From Salvator merianae (taxonomy: Eukaryota > Chordata > Lepidosauria > Squamata > Teiidae), in assembly GCA_003586115.2 (NCBI GenBank), contig QVOM02000025.1, positions 88,471,152 through 88,535,151 of the forward strand: a stretch of DNA of 64,000 bases, given 5' to 3'. Below are positions 45,291-56,761 of the stretch, piece by piece. Each line of letters opens with the position of its first letter. Position 1 is the first letter of the stretch. The notes under the pieces were generated by a model, which saw only the letters and a program-made list of their open reading frames with translations, searched no databases and was not told where the DNA came from. Both the position numbers and the translations under genes were made by a program.

Positions 45291-46387
45291 AGTGCTGGAC
45301 TAGACCCATGGATAATCTCCACATGACGAACTATGCTTCATGCCACCAGGTCTGTTCCTTGGCAAATACGCCAAGGATGGGTAAGGCACCATGACGTGAA
45401 CTGACAGCCGTCTGCAGGATAGATGCACTGACCCTTCCTGTCCCATCCTGCCTTTGGAGCTGGGGATCTTCGGACAACCAAAGACAGTGACTAGAATTTT
45501 TCTTATCAGGCCTTTGGATCGCCAAGGTTACTTTTGACTTCCCATAAAAACTGGTGATGGTTCCTCAACACTTCAGACTGGAGTTTTCTCTTAGCATCAC
45601 CAGGAGACCACACATAGAACTAGCCAACATCCCTGGATCACATGGGCGGGCCCAAATTTTGGAAGGTCATCCTGCTGCTTCCCAGCAGTCGGGAGTTCGG
45701 CTGCATCCGTACGGTGATGGAACGCATTCAGCGGAAGCCCCGTGGGGGCTGCCATATTCTTCACTAGCATGTGGATGGCAGGCCCCTATTCCAGGATATA
45801 ATCCGGAATAAGGCCCAGTGCAGAAAAGGCCTCCGTCATGCTGAAAATGACCGATTCCTGGGGCCTCTTCCAGCACAGTGAAAAAGTCATCCTTGCAGCA
45901 TCTTCAAAGATTGGGAACCTTCCAAGAGAACAAGTGGGTGGGGTGTGTGGGGTGCAGACTCTGTTTGCCCCCTCCAGGGGGAAGCAGCCCCTCATACCTG
46001 TAAGGTGCTGCCACCCTTGTTCTGGGGACGCTGCCTTAGTTCCTGAAAGGGAAGATCAAGAAATGTCCCTTTTGACACCGTGCCTAGGGCCACCTTCATC
46101 ATAACGCATCAGCAAAGCGACAAGCAGTTTTCCTTCCCTTGCATTTAATCAAGAAAAGCTCCTTTCAGAGTAGATAATGCAGAGGGAAAAGGCTAGGGTT
46201 GGCTTCCGGCATACAGTCAAAATGCATATTCCTAGAATGCCTCTCTAAGCAACCTGCGGCTTCTAACTCTCCAATGCCAGGTTTGTTTTCCCTCCCGCCT
46301 GGATTCTGAATTTCAAATGTTGGGGGAGTGCAAAATAAGTGCCTCTTTTCTAAATGACGCCTTTCTTCTGATTAAGTGGGCTATACT
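45291..46387. other. Mostly single-copy, with MITE fragments
   Basis: At 45764-45832 'tagcatgtggatggcaggcc', 'ggatataatccggaataagg' and 'cagtgcagaaaaggcc' match the right half of the 57134-57301 MITE. At 46100-46190 'cgcatcagcaaagcgacaag' matches the middle of family P1. No gene is seen. Confidence 0.5.
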
Positions 46388-46582
46388 CAGTGGCGGCTGG
46401 CGGCTTTAAGCCTTGGTGTTCGCGCCCCGCACGGAGCGCGCCATGGCCGTTTGCAGGGCCTCCGGGCCTCCATACTACCTCAGCAGGTTGAGGCAGTACG
46501 GAGGCCCGGAGGTCCCGCGAACGGCCATGGCGTGCTTCGTGCGGGGCGCGAACACCAAGGCTTAAAGCCCTCTGCTGCCGCT
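46388..46582. mobile_element. hAT-type palindromic MITE (copy 5)
   Basis: The left end CAGTGGCGGCTGGCGG is intact and the right end is worn (reverse complement GAGCGGCAGCAGAGGG). Both arms share AAGCCTTGGTGTTCGCGCC and 'ggcctccatactacctca' type text, which other subtypes lack. Flanks GCTATACT and CAATAAAA do not match, so the duplication is lost or the border is displaced. Confidence 0.85.
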
Positions 46583-47726
46583 CCAATAAAATTCTTGGTT
46601 TTCAAGGCAGCCTGGAATTCTTGGCTCCCAATTTATTTATTGGAGCCGAAAATCAGGCCCTGGGAGCCCCATGTGAATGCAGCACTGACATCTTGTGTTG
46701 GGTCCTAGGAACTGTGTCCATGTTGGCCATGATGGGACAGGAGACCTTCTTCACCCATTCAAGATAAGTACTGGGCATTTATCTCGAATGCCATCTGCAT
46801 GATCAGATGCCAAAGGGACCTGACCTCTTCTGCTAGAAAGTGACAAAATAATTTCCCCCTCTCCCCACCCGGGAGAGCGCAGGGTATTATGAAGAAGCGG
46901 TTTTGTCTTGTTTTGTTCCCAGGTGATATAAAACAGAAGTCACAAGTTTTTATTTGACCTAGAATCTCTGGAGGGCACGTGAAGGTCTTTAAGGAGCTCC
47001 TCATCCATCCTTGTTCTTTCCCAGCTTATTGTCCTTCCCAAAACAAGAAAAAGGGGGTTACATTAGATTCACTTCCTTCTTTTCGGAACCAACGCATTTT
47101 AAGTCCCATCTGTCCTTGCCTTAAAATGCAGCAAAGACTTTTCCTGACCTGCCAGTGTTAATTCGTCAGCATGGAACCAGGGTATCATAGCAGATGGAAG
47201 TTGCATTCTTTATGGCCTAGCTGCACACCTGTGCAAAGACTGCCCGGCAGGGAGCATAAAGGTGCCGAGTGGTACCATATATTTGCCTTGTATTTGTCCA
47301 CTGAGTTGACTGGGCTTGTATTGGTAATTTAGATGTATGGCACGATTAATCTGTATTTGCTTTGTAAAGAACGAATGTATAAGAGCTCAAGGAGAGATAA
47401 AGAAAGATTAGCTGAGAAGCTGCACCCACACAGGTGCTGATAAGCGCTCCCTCAGCTGACTGAGGAGCATGGCATCCAAACGTCTCGATGCCCCCGGGTT
47501 TGTTTTTATGCCCACCTGTCCTAATCCGACTCCTTGATCATCCCACCTGCCTTACCTGCAGGGTGGTTCCTAAGACTTGGGGGGAGATGGATGCTGACCC
47601 CCCCCTCCATGTAGAGGGTTAGAGGGACTTGGAAGCATCTTACAGCTCTGGTTTCTGAGGGGAGTCCTTTAGCCGATGTCCTGGACCATTTCTGGCCTGG
47701 TGTGAAAGCAGAACCCCCCCAGAAAC
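46583..47726. other. Single-copy sequence
   Basis: No gene or repeat recognised. Confidence 0.4.
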
Positions 47727-48151
47727 TTTGCAGCTGTCTGCAAAATATGTTAACTGCAGCTAGAATTGTATATGCATGGAAATGGATAAAATACCAACAG
47801 TGGTTGATTGGTTGATTAAAATGATGGACCTTGCTGAGATGGACAAACTGACTAACTTACTGAGAAATAAGACAGTTGACAGGTTTCATGAAAACTGGAA
47901 ACCCTTTATTGACTTTCTGCAAGAATCAGAAAGTAGACTTGTGATTGCTGGATTCAAAGAATGAAGAGAAAAGAAGACAATCAGTGGAAGAAAAGAAGAG
48001 AGTGATCAGGAGGGGCAAGAAACATGGAAGACAGAAGAAACTTTGGAAGAAGGAGGAAGTCAACATGAAAAAATGTCAGCTTATGAATCTTTAGATGAAA
48101 TGTAAATTTTAAATAAAATAATAAAAAAAAGAAAGAAAATTTGCAGCTGTC
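47727..48151 (+). pseudogene. L1 LINE 3' end insertion with perfect 12-bp target duplication
   Basis: TTTGCAGCTGTC occurs at 47727-47738 and again at 48140-48151, flanking a 401-bp insert. The insert holds the last codons of L1 ORF2 (VDWLIKMMDLAEMDKLTNL, then NWKPFIDFLQESE), a stop at 47962-47964, a 3' UTR and an A-rich tail (AAATAAAATAATAAAAAAAA). This is textbook target-primed reverse transcription with strong 5' truncation. The intact duplication and close match to 18741-19285 suggest a fairly young insertion. The fragment is inactive. Confidence 0.9.
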
Positions 48152-49752
48152 CAATTTTTGTTCTAGACAGGATCTTGAATTCTAGACAGTGGCCACCTCC
48201 AGGCGTCTCTTCTTTAAGACGCTTTTTAGTGTTATTCCCAAATAAGGTAATTCTGAAATAATTGCTTGTTGCCCCAATGGCTGGGAGACACCATGGGGTA
48301 AGCTCAGACACTTACCTGTGTGGACGCTTGCTCCTATGATGGTGCAACATGTACATCTGGGTGTGCCTGCCCTTTTTGTCTTGCTTGGGCCCCACACATG
48401 TGTGGCGGCCATTTACAAGATGGTGGATCACACGAGCAGGCTTTCAGACATGGTGGGTCCCCATGCTTCATAGGTAAAACCCAGTTTGGGAGTTGGTTTT
48501 CCCGCAATAATGTTATTGTGGGATTTCACTCTTATATCCTTAGTTTGTGTGGGGATTGCCATGGATGCATGGCAATAATCCTGGGATAAGTGTACGTGGT
48601 GTTTTAGCTGAGGAATGTGGGATATAATAAGATGTGGTAGAAGAGCTGCAGAAGCAAGGAAGTCTGGCAGGCAAGACAGGAGGAGACCAGAAGAAAAAGC
48701 TCTGGAGCCACAGCGAAGAAGCTCAGGCCAAGCAGAATGAGCTCAGATCCCTCTCTGGAAGCATCAACCATCTACTTTGTCAAGGGTCTTGGCCCCCCAT
48801 CTTAGCCCTTCACACATTCTGCATCTATTTTATGAAGCTAGACGGAGAGCACTGGGGACTAGAGAGAGAGCCAATTCTTTGATTTGTGGGAGCCAAAACT
48901 AGTAGGAAGTGGGTTTTCTCAGCCCAGAAAAGGAAATGCGTGGAAGAGCCTGGTGAAGATGCTTTTGGCCAGCAGGGCTGCATCACCAAGAAGGTGCAGC
49001 CTGATGGCTGGGTGCCTCCTGAGAAGCATGGGCACAACATTCCCACAGCATGAGGCGAGGTGAACAAATGTTCCACAGCTTCCAACCTGAAGCTTCGCTG
49101 CTGTGGAATGAAAGTTCCCCAGCTGCAAAATTTCTTGGGGAGGGGCACTTTTGCACTGTACTGGCAATGACCTTGGAAGCTGGTCATTTTGGGCCCAGCA
49201 GAAAAGTTCCCTCCCAGAAATTGGGCCTGTAAGGCACCTCCTCCCTCCTCTGTCACTTTACACAGAGGGGCAAGATACAATTTTGGGTCCAACAACAACT
49301 TGAGGAGTTGTCAGAAGTAGTCTACAGGTAAGACAACTTCTGGGGTGGGTGAAGTGGTCCAGGAGGTGGGTGGGGGTGGGAAGTGTAAAGGCCGCAACCC
49401 AGGAACAACCAATCCAGATGTTTGAACACCTTGCTTCTGGGCCAGCTGGGGGGGTGCCAATCGTTCCTAGTTGCATTGTTACAGTTGTATTTTTATTAGC
49501 ACTCAGGAGGTAGTTAATGCTAGCTCACAAACTGACTTTTGGCAGGTGGGGGAACTTCTAGCTGCCGTCACCATACTGGCTGCTCCCCACCCTAGCCAAA
49601 AGCTTCTTTTGCCAGGCAGAAGAGAAGCGATTCACCCTTCTTCCTGACCCCTGTGATAGCGATAGGTTTGTCCACAAGTGAATGTACAGCCCCCTTCTGC
49701 ATTCTGTGGCATTTTGCAGTGGGGTAGATACTGTTGCAGATCCAAGGTGTAG
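48152..49752. other. Single-copy or unassigned sequence
   Basis: About 48200-48600 contains CACATGTGTGGCGGCCATTT-like text that recalls family R1 in style but does not align to it. Around 48890-49240 there is similarity to 42890-43010. No gene is seen. Confidence 0.35.
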
Positions 49753-49960
49753 TCTGGAAGCAGCGGCGGCCCGTTGCTTTAAGGGTGGGTGTTCAGAACC
49801 TGCAGGAAGGGCACGATCGCTGTTTGTGGGGCCTCCGGGCCTCTGTACTGTCACAGCTGCGACAGTATGGAAGCCTGGAGGCCCCATGAACAGCAATCGC
49901 CCCCTCCCTGTGGGCTCTGAACACCCGCCCTTAAAGCAACAGGCCACCACTGCTTGGAAG
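49753..49960. mobile_element. hAT-type palindromic MITE (copy 6)
   Basis: The element is 49761-49952 (192 bp), with ends CAGCGGCGGCCCGTTG and, inverted, CAGTGGTGGCCTGTTG. Flanks TCTGGAAG and CTTGGAAG agree at 6 of 8 positions. Both arms carry a subtype segment found in no other copy ('ttcagaacctgcaggaaggg' in the left, its counterpart in the right) before the common 'ggggcctccgggcctc' block. Confidence 0.88.
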
Positions 49961-52107
49961 TCAGATCCAAAGGTTGGGTGATGCCTTATAAGACTCTCAC
50001 ACTTTGAGACCTGAAGGCCGGTCTTAGCACTTCCTCCAGGATGTGCCACCACAAGGGTCACATCAGTCCTTGATGATGGACCTTGCCATCATCAGCCTTA
50101 CTGGAGCCGCAGGTGTTGGTGGTGCTGATAATTTGCCAGAGAGGGCAGCCCTCCTGAGCGAAGACAGCCCTGATGCGGCAGCCCTGATTCAGCCAACTGC
50201 AGCTGCTCTTTCCCGCTCTGATTGCTCACAACTGGCTGTAACCAGTTACATGGCTAGAAAGCCTGCAGGAGGCCAGGGCTCCATCCACAGGGCCAAAAAT
50301 TGTTGTTTTGTGGGCATCTGGGGGGCTGGGCAGACTCATGCCTCTGCCCCCGTTCACCCAGAGGAGCAACAAAGGTGGCTTTTTGAGAAGCCCTATTTAA
50401 GTGCGCTTGAGCCTCCCTCGTTCCTCAGTTTGGCCAGAAGCACAGCTGCCATCACTGCAGGGGACTGAAACTCCAGCAGACACCCGCTGGCCCTTCTGGC
50501 TGTGTTGTGTGGCTGCTGGAAGGAGCATTTTCCCCAATGCTCTGGCTATGACGTGTGGCATGGACCATGCGCCCACACTGGGACCCGAATCCTGCCTTTC
50601 AAGATTGCGCTGCATTCCTAACTTACTAACTTATTCATTTATTACATTTACGGCCCACCGCGTGCCCTGAAGTCCCCAAGCAGGCTACAGCCAATAAAAC
50701 ACACGAACGCAGAATTAAAACAGATAAAAGCGGCGGGATAGGCAGCGGAGGGAGAGAGGAGTCTCTGCTGCTCTGCACGCTCCGTCTTGCCAAATTCCTT
50801 CCTAGCCCAGCTGCCGTTCCAGCTGCCAATCAGCCAGATTCCTGCATTTCTGACGAGTCACTTGATGGATGGATGCTGACTCTTTCTCTGCTGCATGTGG
50901 GACTATCATGCTTCGTTAATAGATACGCCGGCCTCTGAAATTAATCCGTGTGTCTCCTTTTATGCTCTGCCTTAATATCCGATGGCTGGGTTTGCCCTGG
51001 ACTGATTCCACTTTGGATTACTGGCCTGATTATCTGGATTTGTCCCCGTGTAGCCTACATGGATTTGTCTGCCTGCATCCCTGTTAGTTTTAGGTAATCC
51101 AAGCCTTCTCCCCCGCATCCTCTTTGCTTCAGTCGCTCCCAGACACCAAGATAAGCCCCATGTTCTTCCCAGCTGTCTCCTTGGGGCTGCAGTCACACCT
51201 CAACGTTATAGTCTGTCTTAGGATGGACCGAGAACTGAGGCCATTTTAGGCCTAGTCACACTTACTTTGGGGTGGGGGCGAGGTGGGGCAACTGCGAGAG
51301 CAGCGCAGCCACATGGCTGCTGGAGGAAGGCGGGTGAGGGCATGCCAGGCAGGCCAGCTCAGGTCGCCCCCTCCGGTTCTGAGCTCCAGAAGCTGCTGGT
51401 TGTCCTCCGTGCACACAGCGGCCATATGCAAAAGGACGCCCTTTCCGGGCCAAAGTGAAGTGAGGTGGTTCTGTGGGCAGTGCAGAACATGGCCGGTACT
51501 GCGTAGCTCTGCTTGCTCCCTTCAACTCCAGGTGCCAGACCCTGCTGGTTGCCCTCCAAGGCACTGCTGAGCTGGGCACAGACCAGCAGCCTTCACCTGG
51601 GTCCATTTCTGGCAGCTGAAGTGGACTTAGTTCTGGGACTATCCAAATGCAGGATAGTCCCGATGGGGGTGGGAAAATCCCTGGAAGATATGGAAACACA
51701 CTTCGGCGTCTGATCTCCAAAGACTGAAGATGGACTCCACTCTGCTTCAATGCAAGGTGTGACCACAGCCCGGAGGGAGTTTTCCAGTTTTGCCTCCTTT
51801 GCCCTCAGTGTTTCTGCCACAGCCCAGCATCTGACAAGTGTGTTGCAGAGGACTCCAGCTAGGGAATACCTTATCCCATCCCTGGGTGTAAGATTTGGCA
51901 GAAACGGCATTGTGGGAGGCTTCGGAAATGTGTGCTCTCTCTTTAGCTGTCCTTATAGCATACTAACATGTTACTGATTCTCATTTATGATGAATTTTGA
52001 TGGTGGTGGTGTGTGAATGTTAAAATGTTGTTTCTGCCTTGAGCCCTTTGAGGAGAAAGACAGGCAAAAAACATGGAGCCTGTCTGGAGCCTGCCACAGT
52101 CAGCTCT
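49961..52107. other. Single-copy sequence
   Basis: No gene recognised. A short tail-like stretch at 50628-50700 ('tttattacatttacggccca') resembles the 3' end of a reptile SINE or L2. Overlapping frames at 51260-51750 on both strands have no splice context. Confidence 0.35.
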
Positions 52108-52171
52108 AGCATGTGGATGGCAGGCCCCTATTCTGGGATATAATCCAGAATAAGGCCCAGTGCACAAAGGG
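52108..52171. mobile_element. Right-half fragment of the 168-bp GGCCCTTTCTGCAC MITE
   Basis: 'tagcatgtggatggcaggcc', 'gggatataatccagaataag' and 'cagtgcacaaagggcc' match the right half of 57134-57301. Confidence 0.65.
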
Positions 52172-52213
52172 CCTGGGTCAGGATTTGGACTAGATGGAGG
52201 GGTTGGAGCACAG

Positions 52214-52765
52214 TGAGGGTACGATCACACATACCATGTTTGGGTCGAATGTCCATGCGTATACGACTCTACTTAAGGCGGCACTCAAAAATGCCCGTAC
52301 ACATTTGCCCCCGAGGACTCGAATCCACGTGCGCTCCGTACCACCACACTGCCTTCCAGAGGCGAATTAAGATCCGCCAGAGTTTCCTTAGCAACCCGAT
52401 GCTATGTTTTGATTGGTCCGCTTACGCCGCCGAAAGGGAATGGCAGCGGGAATGGCGGTAACCGGATATTGCGTTGGAAGAGGTCCCGGGCACACGAGTG
52501 GCCACCCCTATTGTGATGCAATTCTCGTAGGCAAATGAATTGCTGACGTCGGGCATCTTTCATCGCGGTTTCTCCCATAATTCAGCTTCTATGCGAGATT
52601 TCGTGGGCAAGTTGCCTCGAGATCCCGAGGATTCTGGCTGAAGAAAACGGGACCTGAAGCTGCTTCCGCCAGCTGCGAAGGCGCCTTCTACGGCGGGCTT
52701 TATGAACGACGGAGCTTCCGTGCGACCGGAAGTCACACAGAATATCCCGTCTGATCGCACCCTCA
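52214..52765. mobile_element. 552-bp CpG-rich DNA element with TGAGGGTGCGATCA ends
   Basis: The left end TGAGGGTACGATCACAC and the reverse complement of the right end TGAGGGTGCGATCAGAC match at the first 14 positions bar one. The interior is dense in CpG, in contrast to flanking CpG-poor DNA, and includes a CCAAT-type GATTGGTCCG. No transposase motif. The retained CpG suggests recent arrival or lack of methylation. The target duplication is not clear. Confidence 0.65.
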
Positions 52766-53402
52766 GAGAGCAAACCCCCAACAACAGTGTCCTCATCAAA
52801 TTTAATCCTGATCCCCTCTATCCCCCCAAAAGCTCAACTCGTGGTCCAGTGTGCCGAGAAATTCTGCATTTTGCTGGGTTTATTTTGCTGGAGGCAAATA
52901 GTTTATTCTGATGTTTGTGTCCCCTCGGTATCTTTTGTGGTGACTCAGGGATGGAATGACAGTCAGTGACCTGAGAAGTTAAACAACACTGTTCCAGGAA
53001 TAGCTCGCTCCATTTTCAGGAAGAAGGAAATTAAGCTCGTGTACCTTTTTATTCTGCGGCAGCCAAGTCACCGACTAACATCACCTTTGCCATTCAGGGC
53101 ATCTGTCAGGGCCAAGGGTGTTGAACGATAGTTAACGCCCGGTTGAGCAGAAGACATTTTACCACTAAGGAATGTGAATAATGTTTTCTTTAATAAGCCT
53201 TATACCTAAAAGAAGGGAAATGCAGGCAATACCTGCACAGCAGGGGGAAGAGCGCTACAAATCTAGAACCTCCTTTCCCTGTGCATTGAGAAAAGAGCCC
53301 CCTTTGTTGGACTGGCATGCTGATCACACACCGCCCACTGCTGTGCCCAGTCAAGGCCTCAGCTGTGGTCAGGATGGCCGGGGAAGCGATCTTGATGGGT
53401 GA
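52766..53402. other. Single-copy sequence
   Basis: No gene recognised. Confidence 0.4.
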
Positions 53403-53595
53403 GGGAAGCCACGCTAGGGAACCCCTGGCGTGGCTTCTTGGTGTGTAGGGGTAGCTTCCCCCTGGCATCAAGATCACCTCCGGGGAATCCTTGGTGGCGG
53501 TCTTGGTGGGCGGAGGATGGAGGCTGCTTCTCCCCATGCCCTGCCCTGCTGTTAAGATTGGCTGTGATCTTGGCATGGGGGGGAGAGCAGCCTCC
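53403..53595. repeat. Two adjacent hairpins
   Basis: The first pairs 'gaagccacgctaggg' (53404-53418) with 'cctggcgtggcttc' (53424-53437). The second pairs 'ggaggctgcttctccccatg' (53519-53538) with 'catgggggggagagcagcct' (53574-53593). They may be the arms of an unrecognised MITE. Confidence 0.6.
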
Positions 53596-53728
53596 CTGTC
53601 CCCTTCCCCCAGGGGGGGAAACCACTGAACACAGGAAATGGCCCATCAGTGACTAACAAGATGGCTGCCAAGGAGGCCAGTAATTCCCCGTGGGCAGCAG
53701 TGGCAGGACCAGAGAAAGAACTCTGATT

Positions 53729-53825
53729 GCAGGCTGGCCACACCCATTAACCTAGCCATAGAAGAAGCTGGAAAAAAACCCAGGTGTATCTGATGGCAGA
53801 TTTTCGACAGATTTTGGCAACCCTG
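53729..53825 (+). repeat. Short interspersed repeat shared with 13486-13583
   Basis: 'aggctggccacacccattaa', 'cctagccatagaagaagctg', 'aaacccaggtgtatctgat' and 'ttttggcaaccctga' follow the order of the first copy. Unknown family. Confidence 0.55.
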
Positions 53826-55260
53826 AGAGTGTGTCCTGCTCTGCTGTTTAGCACTATGCCAGCATTTATGCCAGCGTGGTGGGGGATGGGGGAAGACTGT
53901 AGTGTCCTTGCAGATGCCACTCACTTCCTGTACACTGAATGCACCACTGGGGGGACACCAAGCAGACACTGCTCCCTTAGGGCCCATTCACAACATCATA
54001 AAGGCACTGTGCAGATCGTATCTGAGAACCTTTCCAGATACCAGAATGAAAGTTTTTAAAACAAATAAACCAGAGGTGCCCAAATGGACCCACCCCCAAT
54101 ATTGCAATGTTACAATAATGGGCACGTGTGTGTATGGGTGTGTGTGTTAGGGATCTCCTCAGGAAGGAGATTGGGATTTTCTTGCTCGGATGACCAGCAT
54201 GCAGGAAGTTGATGGCTTTGAACTGGTGTGAAAATCCTTATGGCAATATAACTTGAAAGGCTGATTTGCTCTGCCAGCAAAGCTCCAGGATCAAACAACA
54301 CATTGCTGTTCACTTCCGCAGGTACTCCAGGCACCCCGTGGTCATCACAGCTGCTGAATCCCCTGGACCTGCTCAGGTGCTTTCTGTACTCAGACCATGA
54401 GGGTTGTATTCCTGTCTCTGCGTGGCCCCTCTCACTATCCCATCATGTTCAGTGTTTACACAATGGCTATGAGAACTGCATAAAGCTTCAACCAGGCTGC
54501 ACAGGCCAGAGTTTAGAAAAGTCACTTGGGGTGAAGATCACAGAAACAACATTCCCACAAAAGAACTTTTCTGAACCTCAGGATGGACAAAAGTTCTCTT
54601 CAGGCGCAATAGAAAACAAAATCTACCCGTTTTCCTTCACTGCCTGACCAAGCCCTACCCCATTCTGTTCCATGCACATAGCCACATGGTGCCCATGTGC
54701 AGTTCAGCTGAGCAGGGGGTATCTCACTCTCACTCTCCCCTCCCTACTTCCTGCTTTTGAAGTGGCCGATCTGATCATAACTGGGGCAGGGATCTTACAC
54801 GGGGCGGGGGGGGGGGGATCTTATATCCATATCAGAGCACCAGGCTCGTAAACAGGTTTAACCCTCTGCTCAGCTCCGTGCTCGGACTGCTTTAATTTGG
54901 GTGTGGTGGTTCAGATCAGTGGGGAACTTCATGATCCAGATAAGCTTTTCAGAAAAACTAGAAGAAAGCCTCCAAATCGCAGATTAGCTACACTTATTTT
55001 AATTCTGAGGCAGAGATGAATCAGTAAAGAGGCACAGAATGCCAGATGGTCCCAGGTTTTGATCACGGTGTTCCTGGGCAGGACATTCTCTAGGAACTGT
55101 GTTGCCATGTGCGGTTCAAATCCGTGCACCTGGATTTTTGGTAGTTTAGAAGAAGGAATTTCAGCGAGTGCTGTTTACGCGATAGGCTACTTTCTCCTAC
55201 ACAACTATTAGGGAACTATTATTACACAACTATGGGCTCTGGATTTCTTTTGGCATCCTA
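53826..55260. other. Single-copy sequence with a poly-G tract at about 54803-54818
   Basis: An open frame at 54303-54647 has no domain I recognise and no convincing acceptor. No repeat was recognised. Confidence 0.35.
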
Positions 55261-55703
55261 GGCTATGTCTGCACTGGGTTGGTAGACCGACCCAGGGGAC
55301 CCCCGGAATGCATTATCCACACTGGAAGCCACACTTTCCAGCAGACCATTTTGTCAGCACCAGGCAAGGGGTTGGAACAGGCTATGGCACAAAAATGGTG
55401 CTGAAACTCACTCCAGACTTGGACTGCTTGAAAGCAATCCTTGCAGCTTTCTAGCTCGCATGTCAGACCAGCGGCCTATGTGCAGACAGCACATGGGCTC
55501 TGCTATGGTATCGCTCACCCAGTGCCGTTTTGCTGGGCGCCAGGAAGCAGCATTGCAAGTGCGTATCACCTCTAGATGCCGAGCCAAAACAGCTCTGGCC
55601 AATAACTTCTGAAGCTGGGAACTTTTGTTACCGGCTCCAAAGTCGGGTCACCCACCAGCGGCAACCCAGCACTGGGAGAGTCCACTCCATGCCGAAATGG
55701 CCC
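55261..55703. mobile_element. 443-bp non-autonomous DNA element with GGCYATKTCKGCA-like ends
   Basis: The left end GGCTATGTCTGCACTGGG and the reverse complement of the right end GGGCCATTTCGGCATGGAG are inverted. They resemble the ends at 24766, 43824 and 63393. Non-coding. Confidence 0.55.
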
Positions 55704-55844
55704 TGGATTTTTTGGAGATTCCTATTCAGAAGTAAAGCTTTGAAAGATATTGCCAGTGAAATTCGACATTGGTGCCCCCTCCTTTTTTCTGAGAAGCCAG
55801 TCCTGTATTAAACTTCATTTCAGCGTCTTGTTTGACTCAGGCTG

Positions 55845-56350
55845 CATCCAGACGGGATGAATATAACACCAATATGGTGCCACCGTGGTAGGGTTGCCAC
55901 ACGTATCTCTGTCAACCCCACCATAGCTATGCTGTTTCCCCCACAAAATGCATGGTAGCCTATTTCTGGAAAACCCAACTCATGGCAAGTATCCCTGAAA
56001 CAGCGGTAAAATGTACCTTGTGGATGGAGGTGCCATCATCGTTCAATCCACCGCGCATGCGCATGAATCAGAAAAGATGGCTGCGCATGCATGGTGGTTG
56101 CAATCATGCACACCTGGGTATTTCAATACCTGGATGTGCACCTCCACCATGCATGTGCGTGGGCCAAAAAGATGGCTGCGCATGCGCTGTGGTCACAGTC
56201 ATGCACTTCCGGGTATTTCACACTGGAGAAATACCCAGAAGTGCACAGCCCCCCAAAAATGCAAAGACAGGGCAGTCTCCATGCTGTCAGGACAGCAGCT
56301 GATTATTCTGGAGGAGCTTTTCTCCAGAATATCGCCTGTTTGTGCTTCAG
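55845..56350 (+). repeat. Interspersed repeat family R1, copy C
   Basis: It starts 'ggctgcatccagacgggatg' and contains 'gtcaaccccaccatagctat', 'catgcatggtagcc'-type text, 'cgcgcatgcgcatgaatcag', 'gaaatacccagaagtgcaca' and 'ttctccagaatatcgcctgt'. It is the most complete copy and keeps several CGCATGCG motifs. Confidence 0.65.
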
Positions 56351-56475
56351 CCAGCTTCAGCTAATCCAAGATGGATTCGTGAACCAGCCTGTTAAGGAGG
56401 AATGTAGAAATGATGGCACAGTTATGAGAAATTTTAAATGGGCTCCTGGCTTCTCTGCACCAGTTGTGTGTCCTA

Positions 56476-56692
56476 GGCGATTCTGCACTGGCCAGTATAC
56501 CAGACCAGCAGGCATCCTAGGAGCTTCCCTTCTGCCTGCTGGTGCAGTCTAAGGAAGGTCCTGCTGCTTAGACCCCTCCCCTTAGACTCCACACACCATC
56601 GGGCAGGGTCTCCCATAGGCTGCACCAGCAGGCAGAAGGGAGGCTCCTAGTACATTTGCTGGTCTGATGTACCAACCAGTGCAGAATCACCC
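56476..56692. mobile_element. MITE with GGGTGATTCTGCAC ends, copy B, CTA duplication
   Basis: The left end GGCGATTCTGCACTGGCC and the reverse complement of the right end GGGTGATTCTGCACTGGTT are inverted. CTA flanks both sides (56473-56475, 56693-56695). Both arms contain 'ctaggagcttcccttctgcc'-type text, so the interior is also palindromic. Homologous to 12678-12849 but about 45 bp longer. Confidence 0.8.
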
Positions 56693-56761
56693 CTATATCT
56701 AAGAGATCTGTACCAGCAGTGAAGAACCTCTGAACCTTTAGCTGTAACTGAACTTTATATT

